Shown here: positions 10,601 to 20,390 of the stretch, one piece after another
Numbering within the stretch: the first letter of the stretch is position 1
Layout: each line of letters opens with the position of its first letter
NCBI RefSeq assembly: GCF_040869045.1
Contig: NC_090319.1
Coordinates: 54,098,779-54,162,778, forward strand
Reading direction: 5' to 3'
DNA: 64,000 nt
Source: Eurosta solidaginis
Lineage: Eukaryota; Arthropoda; Insecta; Diptera; Tephritidae
Position numbers and translations under genes: made by a program
Notes under the pieces: generated by a model
Told to the model about the DNA's origin: nothing
Seen by the model: the letters and a program-made list of their open reading frames with translations, nothing else
Database searches by the model: none

Positions 10601-12085
10601 ACTCGTATACGTTGCTCATCATTGTAAGGTTCTTTTGTTGATGTGAGAGCGTCACCTTCATCTTGTACACTTGTTGCAGCTGTGGTGTTCAATTTCAGAA
10701 GAAAAGTATTAAGTATTTTTTCGCCAGCGAATAGAGAATCACCTGCGACACAAACTAAAGCAATAGCTGCCGAAGGATTATACAATCGTTGATTAACATC
10801 CCCTAAATGGGGCAAAATAGTGCCCAGCACAGTTGTTTGATAACTATTACTTATTTCTGGAAGGGACTTAGCTTGTTCAAGTATTGTACGTAACAGAAAA
10901 AGACCAGCTGAAACGATATCTGTATTATCACCGCCCGGAAAGATTTCATTTTTTAAAGCTGTCCAAATCACATCGAAATGTTGCGATAATGACTTAACAG
11001 AGAACTTGAGCGCTGACTTACGCTGTAATCACAAATAATAATAATCGTTAATACAGCAACAACATTAATATTTAAAAAAAAAATCAAAAAATAATTAAGT
11101 GCCATCTTCTTACTAGTAGTTCCAACGAATCTAGTTTGGCCACAACTAAGTCGCTCCCCAATTTTTCCAAAGCCAATGGCACAATCCATTCAACAAATTC
11201 TGGTGATGCTACCAAGCAATCAGCCAATTTGGTAGCTAAGTTGTCACGTGAAATATTGCTAGGATCATCGAGACTTGGCGTAAAATCAATTGGAAAGTAG
11301 CAAGCAAAAATTTCAAACATTTCTTCACCCAAATGCAAGAGCGAAAAACGTTGTATTACGTCAGGCATAAACGTAAAAACAAAATCTAAGTTTCGTGGAT
11401 CGCGTTCACCATCAATCGAACTTATGAGACCGTATATAAAGTCTGCTCCCATCTGCCTGAGTTCTACAATATATATTTATAAAAAATTAAGATATACATA
11501 CAAAAATATGATAGCACATACGCTTTTTAGCACCCAATGCTTACCTTTTTCATAATGCTGTGTTAGAAATTTCAGTATTTTAAACCATTTACCCCTTTCG
11601 GCACGTTGTTGTGACTGACAATTGCATTTTTGAAAGAATGTTTCTAAAATCTGTGGAATACTCTCTGGAGGTAAATTTTGCATTTCGACTAATGCATGGA
11701 TACCATTGATCACAGCAGGTAGCACATTATGATGGTCTTTGAAACGGTTCACATAGAAGCTAGTTAGGAACTCAAGTTGTTTGCTATCGAGGTAATCTTT
11801 AGGTAATTGCTGTAACACATCAGAAAGAAGTTTTGTTCCATTTATGCGTTGCTCTAGCACAGTAGATGTCAGTGCAAAGCCCAACTGTTCAACAAAGTTC
11901 GATATATCATAAGCGCCGCTAGTAATATCTAATTAGAAGTTATTTTAAATAACAAAAGATTTAATAAAAAAAATTGATGATTCCCAAACATAATACTCAC
12001 TTGCACTAATACTGCTGGCTGCCTGTTGAAGCGCCGCATCACTAGCGAAGGCCTCTTCTATACAACTACGTGTTAAGGGTGTCAT
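4486..12085 (-). CDS. Mms19: MMS19, HEAT-repeat adaptor of cytosolic Fe-S protein assembly
   Basis: Seven coding exons on the minus strand: 12085-12001, 11928-11545, 11463-11114, 11022-9517, 9458-9213, 9146-8979 and 4671-4486. Every intron is GT-AG and the summed phases close on a TAA stop, giving 974 codons, close to the usual size of the family. The exon 3 stretch ELRQMGADFIYGLISSIDGERDPRNL is a hallmark of the N-terminal MMS19 domain. Exons 4-7 (from about residue 274) are alpha-helical HEAT-type repeats. MMS19 is the targeting subunit of the cytosolic Fe-S assembly complex, delivering clusters to proteins such as XPD and DNA polymerases. The start ATG at 12083-12085 opens MTPLTRSCIEEAF. 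Intron 6 is 4.3 kb and packed with retroelements. If intron 6 is not spliced, a stop follows within about 20 codons. A MITE lies 40 bp upstream of the start codon. Confidence 0.9.
4852..4950 (-). mobile_element. (CAA)n-tailed short retroposon, internally deleted fragment
   Basis: The right-hand tail and CCCCGAAGG hairpin of the family are joined directly to the AAGTTGGCAATTGGGTTG segment and the GCAACCCCTTGAA block, so about 150 bp are missing. It lies inside MMS19 intron 6. Confidence 0.7.
4951..5354. other. MMS19 intron 6 sequence, nothing recognised
   Basis: Intronic AT-rich DNA between two retroposon fragments. No coding signal or known repeat was seen. Confidence 0.5.
5355..6000 (-). 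mobile_element. LINE A internally deleted derivative with (CAA)n tail
   Basis: The right part (6000-5529) matches the LINE A 5' end, including the 2A-like motif and the Cys/His finger. The left part (about 5528-5395) matches the LINE A 3' coding end, comparable with 53.76-53.84 kb. Everything between, most of the endonuclease and all of the RT, is missing. The 3' end on the minus strand is a CAACAACAACAA tail near 5360-5377. This is a non-autonomous deletion product that keeps both ends of its parent. It is inserted in MMS19 intron 6. Confidence 0.75.
5802..5825 (-). other. 2A-like motif DIEPNPGP in the LINE A derivative
   Basis: This is a full D-I/V-E-x-N-P-G-P core, immediately followed by RLWFCCICRK of the finger. 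It supports the motif being a conserved part of the family, not chance. Confidence 0.65.
6208..6510 (-). mobile_element. (CAA)n-tailed short retroposon copy
   Basis: Contains, in reverse orientation, all family blocks: the GTTGTAGCGATAAG tail, the CCGGTATGTTCCGGT segment, CTCGCGAACGATTTGG, AACAGGATTCGCCACGGGTA, and the GCGCTGGCAACCCCTTGAA block. It lies in MMS19 intron 6. Confidence 0.75.
6715..6797 (+). mobile_element. (CAA)n-tailed short retroposon, head fragment
   Basis: Only the first about 80 bp are present (CCAGCGGGCTAGGGGGTCAG ... GGTAGGTATGCCTGTCGTAA). It abuts the truncated 5' end of LINE B, so either LINE B inserted here or the fragment was left by recombination. Confidence 0.65.
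6798..8562 (+). mobile_element. LINE B (CR1/Jockey-type), 5'-truncated
   Basis: The element starts inside the RT domain and ends in an AATAAAACACAAATACAAATAC tail near 8535-8562. That is typical of a 5'-truncated non-LTR insertion. It sits in MMS19 intron 6 in the opposite orientation to the gene. Confidence 0.8.
6821..8217 (+). pseudogene. LINE B reverse transcriptase, truncated, one in-frame stop
   Basis: The frame opens with a YRPIAILP-like block and is stopped once at 6976-6978. It then runs open from about 7009 for 402 codons to the natural stop. Visible RT blocks are DHQSGFRPKKSC, LDHSKAFDSVDH, GVPQRSILGPLLFVLYINDL and a YADD catalytic box, followed by the thumb and C-terminal domain. 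There is no endonuclease, because the 5' part is missing. Confidence 0.8.
8568..8867 (+). mobile_element. (CAA)n-tailed short retroposon copy
   Basis: Begins in the GGGGCTGTGTAGCGCAACCC block (the head is absent) and ends TATCGCTACAACAACAACAA. It contains the AACACTACC...CCTTCGGGGAG hairpin region near the tail. It lies in MMS19 intron 6 just downstream of LINE B. Confidence 0.8.
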
Positions 12086-12125
12086 TCCTAATTTAATAAA
12101 ACTATTGGTAAAGGTTATTGGAAAA

Positions 12126-12644
12126 GGTAATAGTCTAGTTGAGGGGTCGACTGCTAATACGCTACCAAAAATATCGAGGAAGGTGTCAAACGACGCGTAT
12201 TGATCTCGAGAACAATAATACGGTGGCGGAAAAGAAAAATTTTATCTCTGTCCGGAGATATTTGCATTTGAAGTTGGCGATTTCCATGTGGTTGTTGTTG
12301 TGTTTGTACCCCCAAAAAAAATTGTGCATCACCGTGGCGGTAGCCACGGTTATACCACACACCCGGACTTGGCATGGCGTAGCCCAGGGTTATTTTTTAT
12401 AATCGCGGCCGAAGGCCGCCAACGCAGAAAGATGTTCTGCGCAAAAATACTATGGATCCGATCCCCGGTTTCGGAGGTACCCACGGGTCTTTTTCCGGTT
12501 TTTCGTTAATATCTTTTGAACGAGTTAAAATTTTTATTCTCCGCCTTCGGATTATTAATACTGATGTCAAGACGCGTCGTTTGACACCTCTCTCGATATT
12601 TGTGGTAGCGTATTAGCAGTCGACCCCTCAACTAGACTATTACC
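12126..12644. mobile_element. MITE A, full-length copy upstream of MMS19
   Basis: The terminal inverted repeats are about 120 bp, start GGTAATAGTCTAGTTGAGGG, and end with the complementary sequence. The interior has a GGCCGAAGGCC palindrome and a CGTGGCGGTAGCCACG stem. The same element recurs at 39348-39865. Flanks share only GAAAA here, so the target duplication is imperfect. It lies in the 5' UTR or proximal promoter of MMS19. Confidence 0.85.
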
Positions 12645-13027
12645 GAAAAAAGCCGCTTATATCTATATTTTGAGTTAACTAAGCGAGAATCTCTTGCGTT
12701 TGCACAGCTTAACCGGATGGAATTCAACCCACTTATTTCAGCACTTTGCTTTTACTATAATGATTATCAGCGTAATTTCTTTATCAAATCGAAGACACTA
12801 CACGAAAGAAATGTAGACGTTGATTATGTGTGTCCTTTATCCTTTGCGCCAATAAAATTAAATCCTCGTTGTACAGAAATGTACACCAAAGACACAATGC
12901 AATGAGCTCGATTTGGGTTTCCTCAGTATCGTTGATATTGGATAACTCGATAAATCAGCAGCATTGACTTATCGATAGTGATGTTAGAATCGTTTTGAAG
13001 GACGTCAGTCAATTTTGTCGTTTTGTC
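12645..13027. other. Sequence upstream of MMS19, no gene recognised
   Basis: A short open stretch at 12717-12905 shows no family resemblance and no conserved motif. I treat it as non-coding. Confidence 0.4.
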
Positions 13028-13799
13028 TTAAAGCCTCCTGCGATTTGCAACCAGATTGACTGAATTTTGTGTGTGTTAGTGCAGTCGGGTGGCTTCGTGG
13101 CACACATATTTGTTGTCGGCTACACGTTGATGAAAATCAAAAATTTTTGATTTTTTCATTTGACGCTTGCTTATTTGAAAGTCGCGGGGTGTGATTGACA
13201 AAACAGCAGTGTTGTATTTAGTTTGTGTCGACATTCAAAATGAACAAGTGCGCGGAAGAACAGCAATTCATATTAAAAGTTATTGAAAATTATCAATATT
13301 TACCAGCTTTATGGAATGTAAATCCTTTATTATTATTTAATAAAATGTTTATTAATATTTTTGTTATTTAATAAAACTGCTGTAGTTGCAAGTAAAAAAA
13401 ATTCATCATCCGATGACGACATATTCACGTCCGAACGCTAAGGTTTCTCAATGCATATGTTGATTGATGGCTTTTTATTTGATAGTCGCGGGACAAGCGT
13501 CAAATACCCGACACGCACACACACAAAAATTCAGTCAATCTGGTTGTAAAGCTGGAGACATTGGTGCTTTATCGGTAACCGTATCGGTAACCTTCTAACA
13601 GCTGATTCGACCAACCTTATGAGAATCAATGCAATCGATTATTGGTGACGCTAAGGTCGTAACCGTATCGTAGCCAACCAATTGGGTTTTGGTTTACCAT
13701 CGTAACGATAAACAGCTGATTACGTTAGGGATACGGATACAGCGATACGACATACGACACCAACGACTCCGGCTTAAATCGTAGGAGGCTCTTACGTGA
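13028..13799. mobile_element. Foldback-like composite element
   Basis: An outer inverted pair (AAAGCCTCCTGCGATTT near 13028, and its complement near 13773-13795) encloses a second pair. That second pair is CAGATTGACTGAATTTTGTG near 13051 and its complement near 13530-13550. A separate small palindromic MITE fills 13569-13768, which makes the right arm discontinuous. No ORF is present. Confidence 0.6.
13569..13768. mobile_element. Small palindromic MITE (TTGGTG ends)
   Basis: Approximately 90 bp arms are inverted about a centre near 13670 (TTGGTGCTTTATCGGTAACC against its diverged complement; GATAAACAGCTGATTACG against CAGCTGATTCG). A related copy lies at 14142-14275 in the opposite orientation. 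Confidence 0.55.
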
Positions 13800-14478
13800 A
13801 GGCTAAAACTGCAGTTACCCACGAACGTTCGTACAAAAAACGTGTCGTGAAAATTTCATAAAAATGAAGAAAACGCAAAAAATTACCAACATATTCCTCA
13901 AAAAATAAGTCTTTTATTCATAACGTATCTAAAACAGTGAATAAAATCTACAAAAAGTTATTAAATTCACCAACTCAAAAATTTTTGGGTCATGGATATT
14001 GCGAGAATCCAAAAACCCTACAAAAAATTTGGTCACAAAACCTAATCACGCCCATGCAAATGTGACTATGAATATAACCTATGACCGTAAAATAACTAGT
14101 CAAATGACGTGGAATTAAGACAGCGTTTTTTGCAGGGCAATTGATTGGCTATGATATGGTTATGGCGCTATTGTTATGGTATGGCAGCATTAATCGATTA
14201 CATTGATTTCCATAAGGTAGGTTCGATCAGCTGCTTTATCTGGTTATGGTTATATGGTTATAAGTCACCATTAATTAGCCCTTAAGGAAGTTTAATTAGC
14301 CCTTTATGAATCACAAACCCCACGATACATTGCTGAGAAGAGTTTCACTGAGGCCAATCTTCTTTTTGGCAGTCCTATTGTGAAGGAAGAAGCCCGGGTG
14401 GGGCCCCCACGTCATTTTGTGACTCCACTTGGCCAAGATTAAATGAACAAAGTGTCTCCAAGCTCCGGCTTTAGCTAA
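13800..14478. repeat. Repeat-derived spacer with palindromic and MITE fragments
   Basis: 13797-13850 resembles the CACGAACGTACGTAC repeat seen at 48.3 and 49.6 kb. 14142-14275 repeats the small MITE of 13.6 kb (AATCGATTACATTGATT ... CATAAGGTAGGTTCGATCAG). No gene was seen. Confidence 0.45.
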
Positions 14479-15224
14479 CGCCTGTTACGGTCTGCCGCTA
14501 CGGTCTACGTCTACGATCCACTTGGGAGCGTGTTCACGCGAACACACCTAGCGATGTGGCGAAAGTTGCGAAAAAAACATATCGAAAACAAGGAAAAGAC
14601 AGACCGGCCATCACTAGAGGAAGAAAAGAAAAGAGAAAGCCAATTAAGTTTCCGGCAAGATAAGGTGTGGGGGTACGTACAATTTTTAAAAAAAGATCGG
14701 AAAACATCCTCGCCGGCGGTGCACTTACCCGAGGATCTGTAAAAAAAGCGAGGAAAGAGTCAATAGCGCAAAGCACCGAAACAGTTCTTTGCGACAAATC
14801 TCGCTTTGCACGGCTATTTTATGGTGATCCTAAACGCGTACAGGTTATGCTGAGTGGACACAAGATCCAGTGGAAGCAGGCCGGCGTTTGCAGCATACTT
14901 AGCGAGATAAACCTTTTCCTCTACGTTTACTAAGGACACTACCACCGGCGTAAAGGCCAGCACGAAGCTTTATCGCCACCCGGGTCATTTGGTTACCTCG
15001 GACCAAAGCGCCAACCACCACCAACGGTGCCTACTATTACCACGGGCATCACCATCGGTAGTACCTCCCCCAACTCCTTCATAAGCGCCAACCACGAGCG
15101 CAACAACCACCAGACGTACCTCCACACCAGTTGCAACGCACGTAGCGGGGCCACGTACATAGGCCTGCGGCCATTAATGTTAACACCAACAACAGACGGT
15201 ACCACCGACCCCAATACTAGCCGC

Positions 15225-15490
15225 ATCTTTATCGGCTGCTTCCATACCGGCGAAAATACTACTAGCGCATCTTTATTAGATGCGTTCATACCGGCGAAAA
15301 TACTACTAGCGCATCTTTATTAGATGCGTCCATACCGGCGATAATACTAGGAGCGCATCTTTATCGGCTGCTTCCATACCGGCGAAAATACTACTAGCGC
15401 ATCTTTATTAGATGCGTTCATACCGGCGATAATACTACTAGCGCATCTTTATTAGCTGCGTCCATACCGGCCATAACCATACTAGCGCAA
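15225..15490. repeat. 44 bp tandem array in the 5' LTR
   Basis: Six units of GCATCTTTATTAGATGCG + TCCATACCGGCGATAATACT follow one another. Each unit with GATGCG forms a perfect 7 bp stem (CGCATCT/AGATGCG). Alternate units replace the arm with CGGCTGCTTCC and lose the stem. The array is repeated in the 3' LTR at about 25059-25325. Confidence 0.85.
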
Positions 15491-17174
15491 CCCTTATCCG
15501 CTACGACCATATGGGCTACAATAAACCAGCTACAATGACAATCACCGGGCAGCGAATATAGGCCTGCGGCCATTCCAATTGCTATTACGAACATCAGCGG
15601 TTAAAGCGGTGAGTTCGTTCCAATACTGAACTAAAATTATGTATTTGTAGCCTTAACCTTGTCTTTTAAAATTATATTTTTGACTCTGCAACATTATATA
15701 ATGTTAATATGCCAACATACGCAAATCTAAGGCTATCACCCTAGGGTAGAATTAAAACGAATGTGAATACGAATGCAACATGCATAATGTTCGAAGGAAA
15801 TGAAAGTATAAAAAAAAAAACAAAAAAACAATTCTTGTTGTACGTTCGAAATTGTTGCATACTGAAAAAAAATTAACAAACAAAAACAAAGCATATCTTA
15901 ATGGTCATAGGTGTGCAATTTATACTGCCTGTGAAACAAAAAAAAAAGTGTTTCAGGTATTAAAATTTGTTTTGCGCTACGGTAGAATTTTACTATTACG
16001 TTTTTTAATTGATGCAATCGTTGCGGATATGATTTTGGAATGAGCAAAAAGTGTTGATATTGTTTCGGTAAGGAATAAAGTTTTATTGGTAATTCAAGTT
16101 CAGTTGCATTATCAGTTAAAATGCATTAAATCTATATTAAGAGGCGCAGATAACAAGTAATGCGGATTAGCTTGCGTTATCAAAACAAAGACTTTTTTTT
16201 TGTATACATTTTTGTTGACTGAGCTGAACTAAACCCGAAACAATACCAACCCTGACTGTTACATGTAAAACAGTTTACGTTTCACTTGAACAAGTAAAAC
16301 GATTTCATTAATTGTACTATAAGTTTAAAAGGTTCATGTTTTACCTGAACCTGTAAAACAATTTCGTCGAGTTTACAATAAATTTAAAAGTTCACGTTCT
16401 ACCTGAACTGGTGAATGACTCCGGTAATTTTTCCAGGAATTTAAAAGCTTACGTTTTACTTGAACTTGTACAACAATATTTTTTGAGGGGTAGGATTTAC
16501 CCCAAGTTTAGTCCTAGTTGCGTTTTTAACAAATTTCTTAGTGCATAGTACATATTAGTGTCATTATACTATGTGTAATACCAAATTGATGTTCTGTTAA
16601 ACTCAAAGAAAGTCTAATACAACAACCTATTAATTTTTTAAGGGGGCCCCAATTATCAGAAGTTGTATACAAACTGTACAGCCCTAAGATAGGTTTGTAA
16701 AAACAAAAAAAAAGAGAAAAGGGCATTTAACCAAATTCCTACAAAAAAAAAGATTTTTTTTTATTACATATATAGTATAGTAGATTATAAAACAAACCAA
16801 TTATTATTACTTTCAATGAACCGTCGCAAAACGCGGCTCACAATAAATTTTTCTAAAAACTTACAAAAAGGAATAGAGTTCCTCTTCAATTAGGCACGCA
16901 TTTTCGATGGCTATATTTTTTTTTTTATAAAATTATTTATAAGCATAAATATATTCAGAAACCTTGCAGTAAGAAAAGAAAAAGAAAAGCTATGTTAGCA
17001 ATAATGAATATTGAATAAATTTGTTAACAATATGGGAATGCTGGCGTCACCATTCATTTAGAATGCACGTAGGGTGAACAGGTAAGGGGCCACCGGAATT
17101 TTAGGTGCTACGGTGGCCATGGATTTTGAGGGTGGGCATAGCACCGGGCGTCATAACACCACCCGCGGCGCCCC

Positions 17175-17183
17175 TATATATAT
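17175..17183 (+). promoter_or_regulatory. TATA-like box in the 5' LTR
   Basis: TATATATAT lies in a GC-rich setting (GGCGCCCC before, TCGGCCC after) about 410 bp before the LTR end. It is preserved at 26410-26418 in the 3' LTR. It is a candidate core promoter and would put R-U5 within the last about 380 bp. Confidence 0.5.
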
Positions 17184-17595
17184 TCGGCCCTTTTTGTTTA
17201 TTTTCCTTTTGGTTCTTTTATTTTATTTTCAGCAGTTTTTTTTTGAATTTTGATTTCAGAGTAGTAACCGGTCATGTCCGGTTCGGTAATTTTTTTTGCG
17301 TCAGTTTTTTTTTTGAATTTTTTGAATTTAGATTTAGAATGCCAACGGTCTGTCCGTGACATCCGGTTCGGCCGGATGTTGTTTTATTTTGAATTTCAAG
17401 CGTTTTGAGTCGGTCTCTGCGTTTTTTGACAGCTAGTTTTGATAGGCATGATATGATTTTTTTCTGATTATGGCGCCGGAACAGTAAGGTTGGCAAGGAC
17501 CCGCCCCAGCCGACAATGACTAGCCACTGTGCACCACAAAATCATGCCGACCGCCTTCCTTACTGCTTCCATCGTAAATGCGTTTCCATAACAGA

Positions 17596-17609
17596 TGGCG
17601 CCCAACGTG
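17596..17609 (+). other. Primer-binding site, tRNA-Lys type
   Basis: TGGCGCCCAACGTG starts 2 bp after the LTR end. It matches the complement of the 3' end of animal tRNA-Lys (CACGTTGGGCGCCA), the standard minus-strand primer position. Confidence 0.85.
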
Positions 17610-17960
17610 ATTTGGTGCCCGAGGCGCTGTCGCGCTGGTCATTTTAGTCAACTTGTGAAGTTGACCATCCCATCAGTCCGAGGTGTGCAGCCGCATGAGC
17701 AGCCACCTGCGTTGCGGTGGGATGGTTGGACGGATCAAGTTGTCCAGAGTGATCATCGTTGACAGTTGCTGAGGGCGCCATAACAGATGGCGCCCAACGT
17801 GGTTCCTGAGGCGCCGGGTACGAGGGTCACTTCTGGTCAAACTGTGAAGTTGACCATCCCACCAGTCCGGGGTGAGCAGCCGCAGGAGCAGCCACCTGCG
17901 TTGCGGTGGGATGGTTGGACGGATCAGGGTGTCCGGAATGATCATCGTCTCCGGTAGCTG
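17596..17960 (+). repeat. Tandem duplication of the primer-site region
   Basis: Two diverged copies of about 190 bp each begin with the primer-site sequence. The second primer-like site is TGGCGCCCAACGTGG at 17788-17802 and is even preceded by CCATAACAGA as at the LTR edge. Each copy ends in GGATGGTTGGACGGATCA and CTGAGGG. The second copy matches tRNA-Lys one base further than the first. Confidence 0.85.
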
Positions 17961-18537
17961 AGGGATCCACGAGACTTCACGTCAGTCTCCGGAATTTTTT
18001 TTTATTTTCACCCGATGAGGCAGTGCTGCACGCACTTGATTTTTTTTGTAAGTGGGTTTTTATGTTTCCGGATGTTTTGTCCGTTAGTAGGCCCTGGTTG
18101 AATATGTCCGCTAATTGGGATTTTTTTCTTTTAATGTTTAAAATATTTTTTTTGCCGAATTTGTGTCGTTGGTGTGAGTGCGTGTGTGTGCGTATTGAAA
18201 GAACCCCAGCTCATCCCACGTCCCAGGTGGTAGTTTAGAATACCACCTGGACTGTGACGGGTTGAGCTGGGATTCAAAGCGGCACCCTTTTCTGCCCCAC
18301 CAGACTGGGGGAGCGGTTCCGAAACCGCTCCACCCATTGCGGCGGAGACAGGAGGGGTGTCCGGTAAGAATGGACGAGCGGCCTCAACACCCCCAACCAG
18401 TCCCAGGGGCGAGCCCCTGCGTTTCGGCTGGGCGTGTTGAGACCGACCCGTGTGTGCCTGGAGCGGACCCTAGTGGCCCCAACCAGTCTCGGAGGGGGCC
18501 TTAAGACCCCCTCGCATTGCGGTTGGGAGCACTAGGG
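17664..18537 (+). other. Five copies of a structured RNA-like motif in the retroelement leader
   Basis: Each copy is an outer stem, AGTC (AGAC once), an inner hairpin, then ATTGC/GTTGC (GTTTC once), and the closing outer stem. Copies are 17664-17726, 17854-17914, 18283-18359, 18384-18440 and 18468-18537. Outer stems differ in sequence but pair: ACCATCCCA/TGGGATGGT; CCATCCCACC/GGTGGGATGG; CACCC/GGGTG; TCAACAC/GTGTTGA; and CCCTAGTG/CACTAGGG plus CCCAACC/GGTTGGG. Inner hairpins also differ: GAGCGGTT/AACCGCTC, AGGGGC/GCCCCT, GAGGGGG/CCCCCTC. Constant loops with changing paired stems point to conserved RNA structure. Packaging, dimerisation or translation control are possible roles, none shown. 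Confidence 0.7.
18201..18275 (+). other. Long hairpin in the retroelement leader
   Basis: GAACCCCAGCTCA pairs with TGAGCTGGGATTC (12 of 13). Within it CCAGGTGGTA (18223-18232) pairs perfectly with TACCACCTGG (18241-18250) around the loop GTTTAGAA. It lies between motif copies 2 and 3 and lacks the AGTC/ATTGC loop. Confidence 0.75.
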
Positions 18538-18540
18538 ACA

Positions 18541-18932
18541 TGCATGAATGTATCTGTGTTTTTGTTCTGTAACCCTGCTGCCTTCTAATGATGGGATGTC
18601 AGCATTCCCATCACCACCTATATTGTATATTTTACTAACTACTTTTTTTCCCAGCTTTGAATTTCTTGGTCGATACGATAGTCGAACAAAGGACAATAAT
18701 ACGTGTTCGCACGATTTTTTTCCGCACAAAATTTTTTTTCTCGCATATGTATATATATACACATTTTTTTTTTGACAAATCCTCGCCTAAAATATAGGGT
18801 GGAAGGGGGGTGAGTTCAGACCTTTTACCTAACCCCTAACGGCCTTACGTTTGGCAGTAAATAAAAGCCTTTCTCCGAATACTAGGATTTAACAAACTAC
18901 GACCTAACAAATAAAATTTTTTTTTAATTATT
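18541..18932 (+). other. Leader segment before gag, nothing specific
   Basis: T-rich, unstructured stretch leading to the first plausible gag ATG at 18933. Short frames here have no recognisable content. Confidence 0.4.
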
Positions 18933-20390
18933 ATGTCACGCGAGCAGTCGTACGGCCAACCGGGCCGAACTACTCCGTTTGGGAGTGCGGGAAGCTTCCG
19001 TGGGAGCCAGAACCGGGCGGTAGTAATAGGGGGGCTTTCCCCAAGGCAAGGCGTCCCTTGGTGGTGCACACCCCAGTAGGTGGACCATATGTAGATCCCG
19101 CGGGGCCGAATATGGGCCCGGACCTGACTGACCCTCGCGAAAAATTGGACAGACCAGGAAGCAACAGTCAATTGAACGCGCCCGTATTAAACGCGCATGA
19201 TATCTCGGGGCTAATAACCAATGCATCGATCTATGCACCCGAAGGAGATGGTGCTTTACCACCAAATCAGGAGACGGGAAATTTTGGGGACGCTACAAGT
19301 GATCGGACGAATACCTTAGGAATTCAGGGAGAAGCCACTCGTGGAGGCTCGTGGGTGGACGTGCTACACCAGCTGTTCCAGGCTTCGCAGGAGGAAATGC
19401 GGAGAGAGATGGGGTCAATTAGAACCAATATGGACCAGCTCAACGCCGCTCTCGAATCCGCGCAGCAATCAAATCAGCAAAACAGGAACGCAAGTAGGAT
19501 GGACCGTAACCCATTTCCAACGGTAGTACCTCCAGTATACCCTGCTCCGAGCAACATAGTAGTGAAGCCGCAGGAGTGGAAAATCTCGTTCGACGGAAAT
19601 GGGAGCGTGGCCGATTTCCTTTTTAAACTGAACACCTTGTGTGAGCGCACACAACGCACGAACGAACAAATAATGGCTAGTTTCCACCTGTTTCTTTCCG
19701 GGCGGGCCGAAGAATGGTACTGGCTTTTCACGAAACAAAACCCAAACGCGACTTATGCCTTTTTGTGCTACTCATTGAAAAGAGAGTTTGGAACTTTGAA
19801 AACTGACAAGTGAGTGTTATGACGTGTTTCACACGGACATAATCTCCTTGAACGCGCGCTTAAGAGAGCCAATGTCGGAGCTTCTACTGATTGACATAAT
19901 AAAAAGAAACGTCAACAATAGCCTTAAGCTGATGCTTTTCAACGCAGATGTAAGGAACCTTCATGATCTACGCGATGTAGCACGCAGAGGTGAACAAGTG
20001 CTGAAAGAAAGCAAGCTGCTGGGAGCCACTTACCCAGGACGGCATGTAAGCGAAGCACGCGTGACAACCCCGGACATGAGGATAGAAGGCGAAGACGTCG
20101 AGATGGATCCGCAGATAGAGGCGCTGGAATATCGACGCAGCAGGCGACCGGACTATTCCGGAATCCAATACTGGAATTGCCAGGCAATGGGGCACTCCTA
20201 TATATATTGTGAGGAACCCATAAAAAATCCTTTTTGTTTTAAATGTGGGTATAATGGTGTATTTACTCCTAAATGCCCTAGGGACCATCGCAGGCAGGGA
20301 AACCAGTACCCGAGCGAGAAGGCGGGGAACCTCGTTCGGCTTCATAGCTCCCACATCAGCCAGTGCTCGAGGCGTCGTCCCGTGCGCTGA
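18933..20390 (+). pseudogene. gag of the LTR element, frameshifted
   Basis: A frame opening at 18933 (MSREQSYGQPG) closes after about 46 codons. The main body is read in another phase at 19058-19813 and, after a one-base shift near 19812, at 19824-20390. The middle contains a capsid-like stretch (WKISFDGNGSVADFLFKLNT ... FHLFLSGRAEEWYW). The C-terminus has two zinc-knuckle-like arrays: WNCQAMGHSYIYC lacks its first Cys, and CFKCGYNGVFTPKC lacks the His. Gag would form the particle shell and bind RNA. This copy is broken. Confidence 0.8.

Larger units (their letters stand above)
14483..17593 (+). repeat. 5' LTR, 3111 bp
   Basis: Starts TGTTACGGTCTGCCGCTACG and ends TTTCCATAACA. Compared by eye with the 3' LTR it shows only about half a dozen substitutions in the first 350 bp. 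It carries about 600 bp (roughly 16425-17030) that the 3' LTR lacks. It contains a hairpin-forming 44 bp tandem array, an approximately 63 bp array of degenerate CTTGAAC...GTAAAAC repeats (16255-16480), and a TATA-like promoter near its right end. Short ORFs inside it are shared by both LTRs, but conservation through common origin is no evidence of coding. Confidence 0.95.

Noticed and set aside
14530..14742. Lys/Glu-rich 70-codon frame found in both LTRs
   Set aside because: Identity between LTRs follows from their common origin. No family resemblance, and the frame differs in length and extent between copies.
15225..15490. CRISPR-like array
   Set aside because: Repeat-like units are contiguous, lack spacers, lie inside an LTR of a eukaryotic retroelement, and are duplicated in the other LTR.
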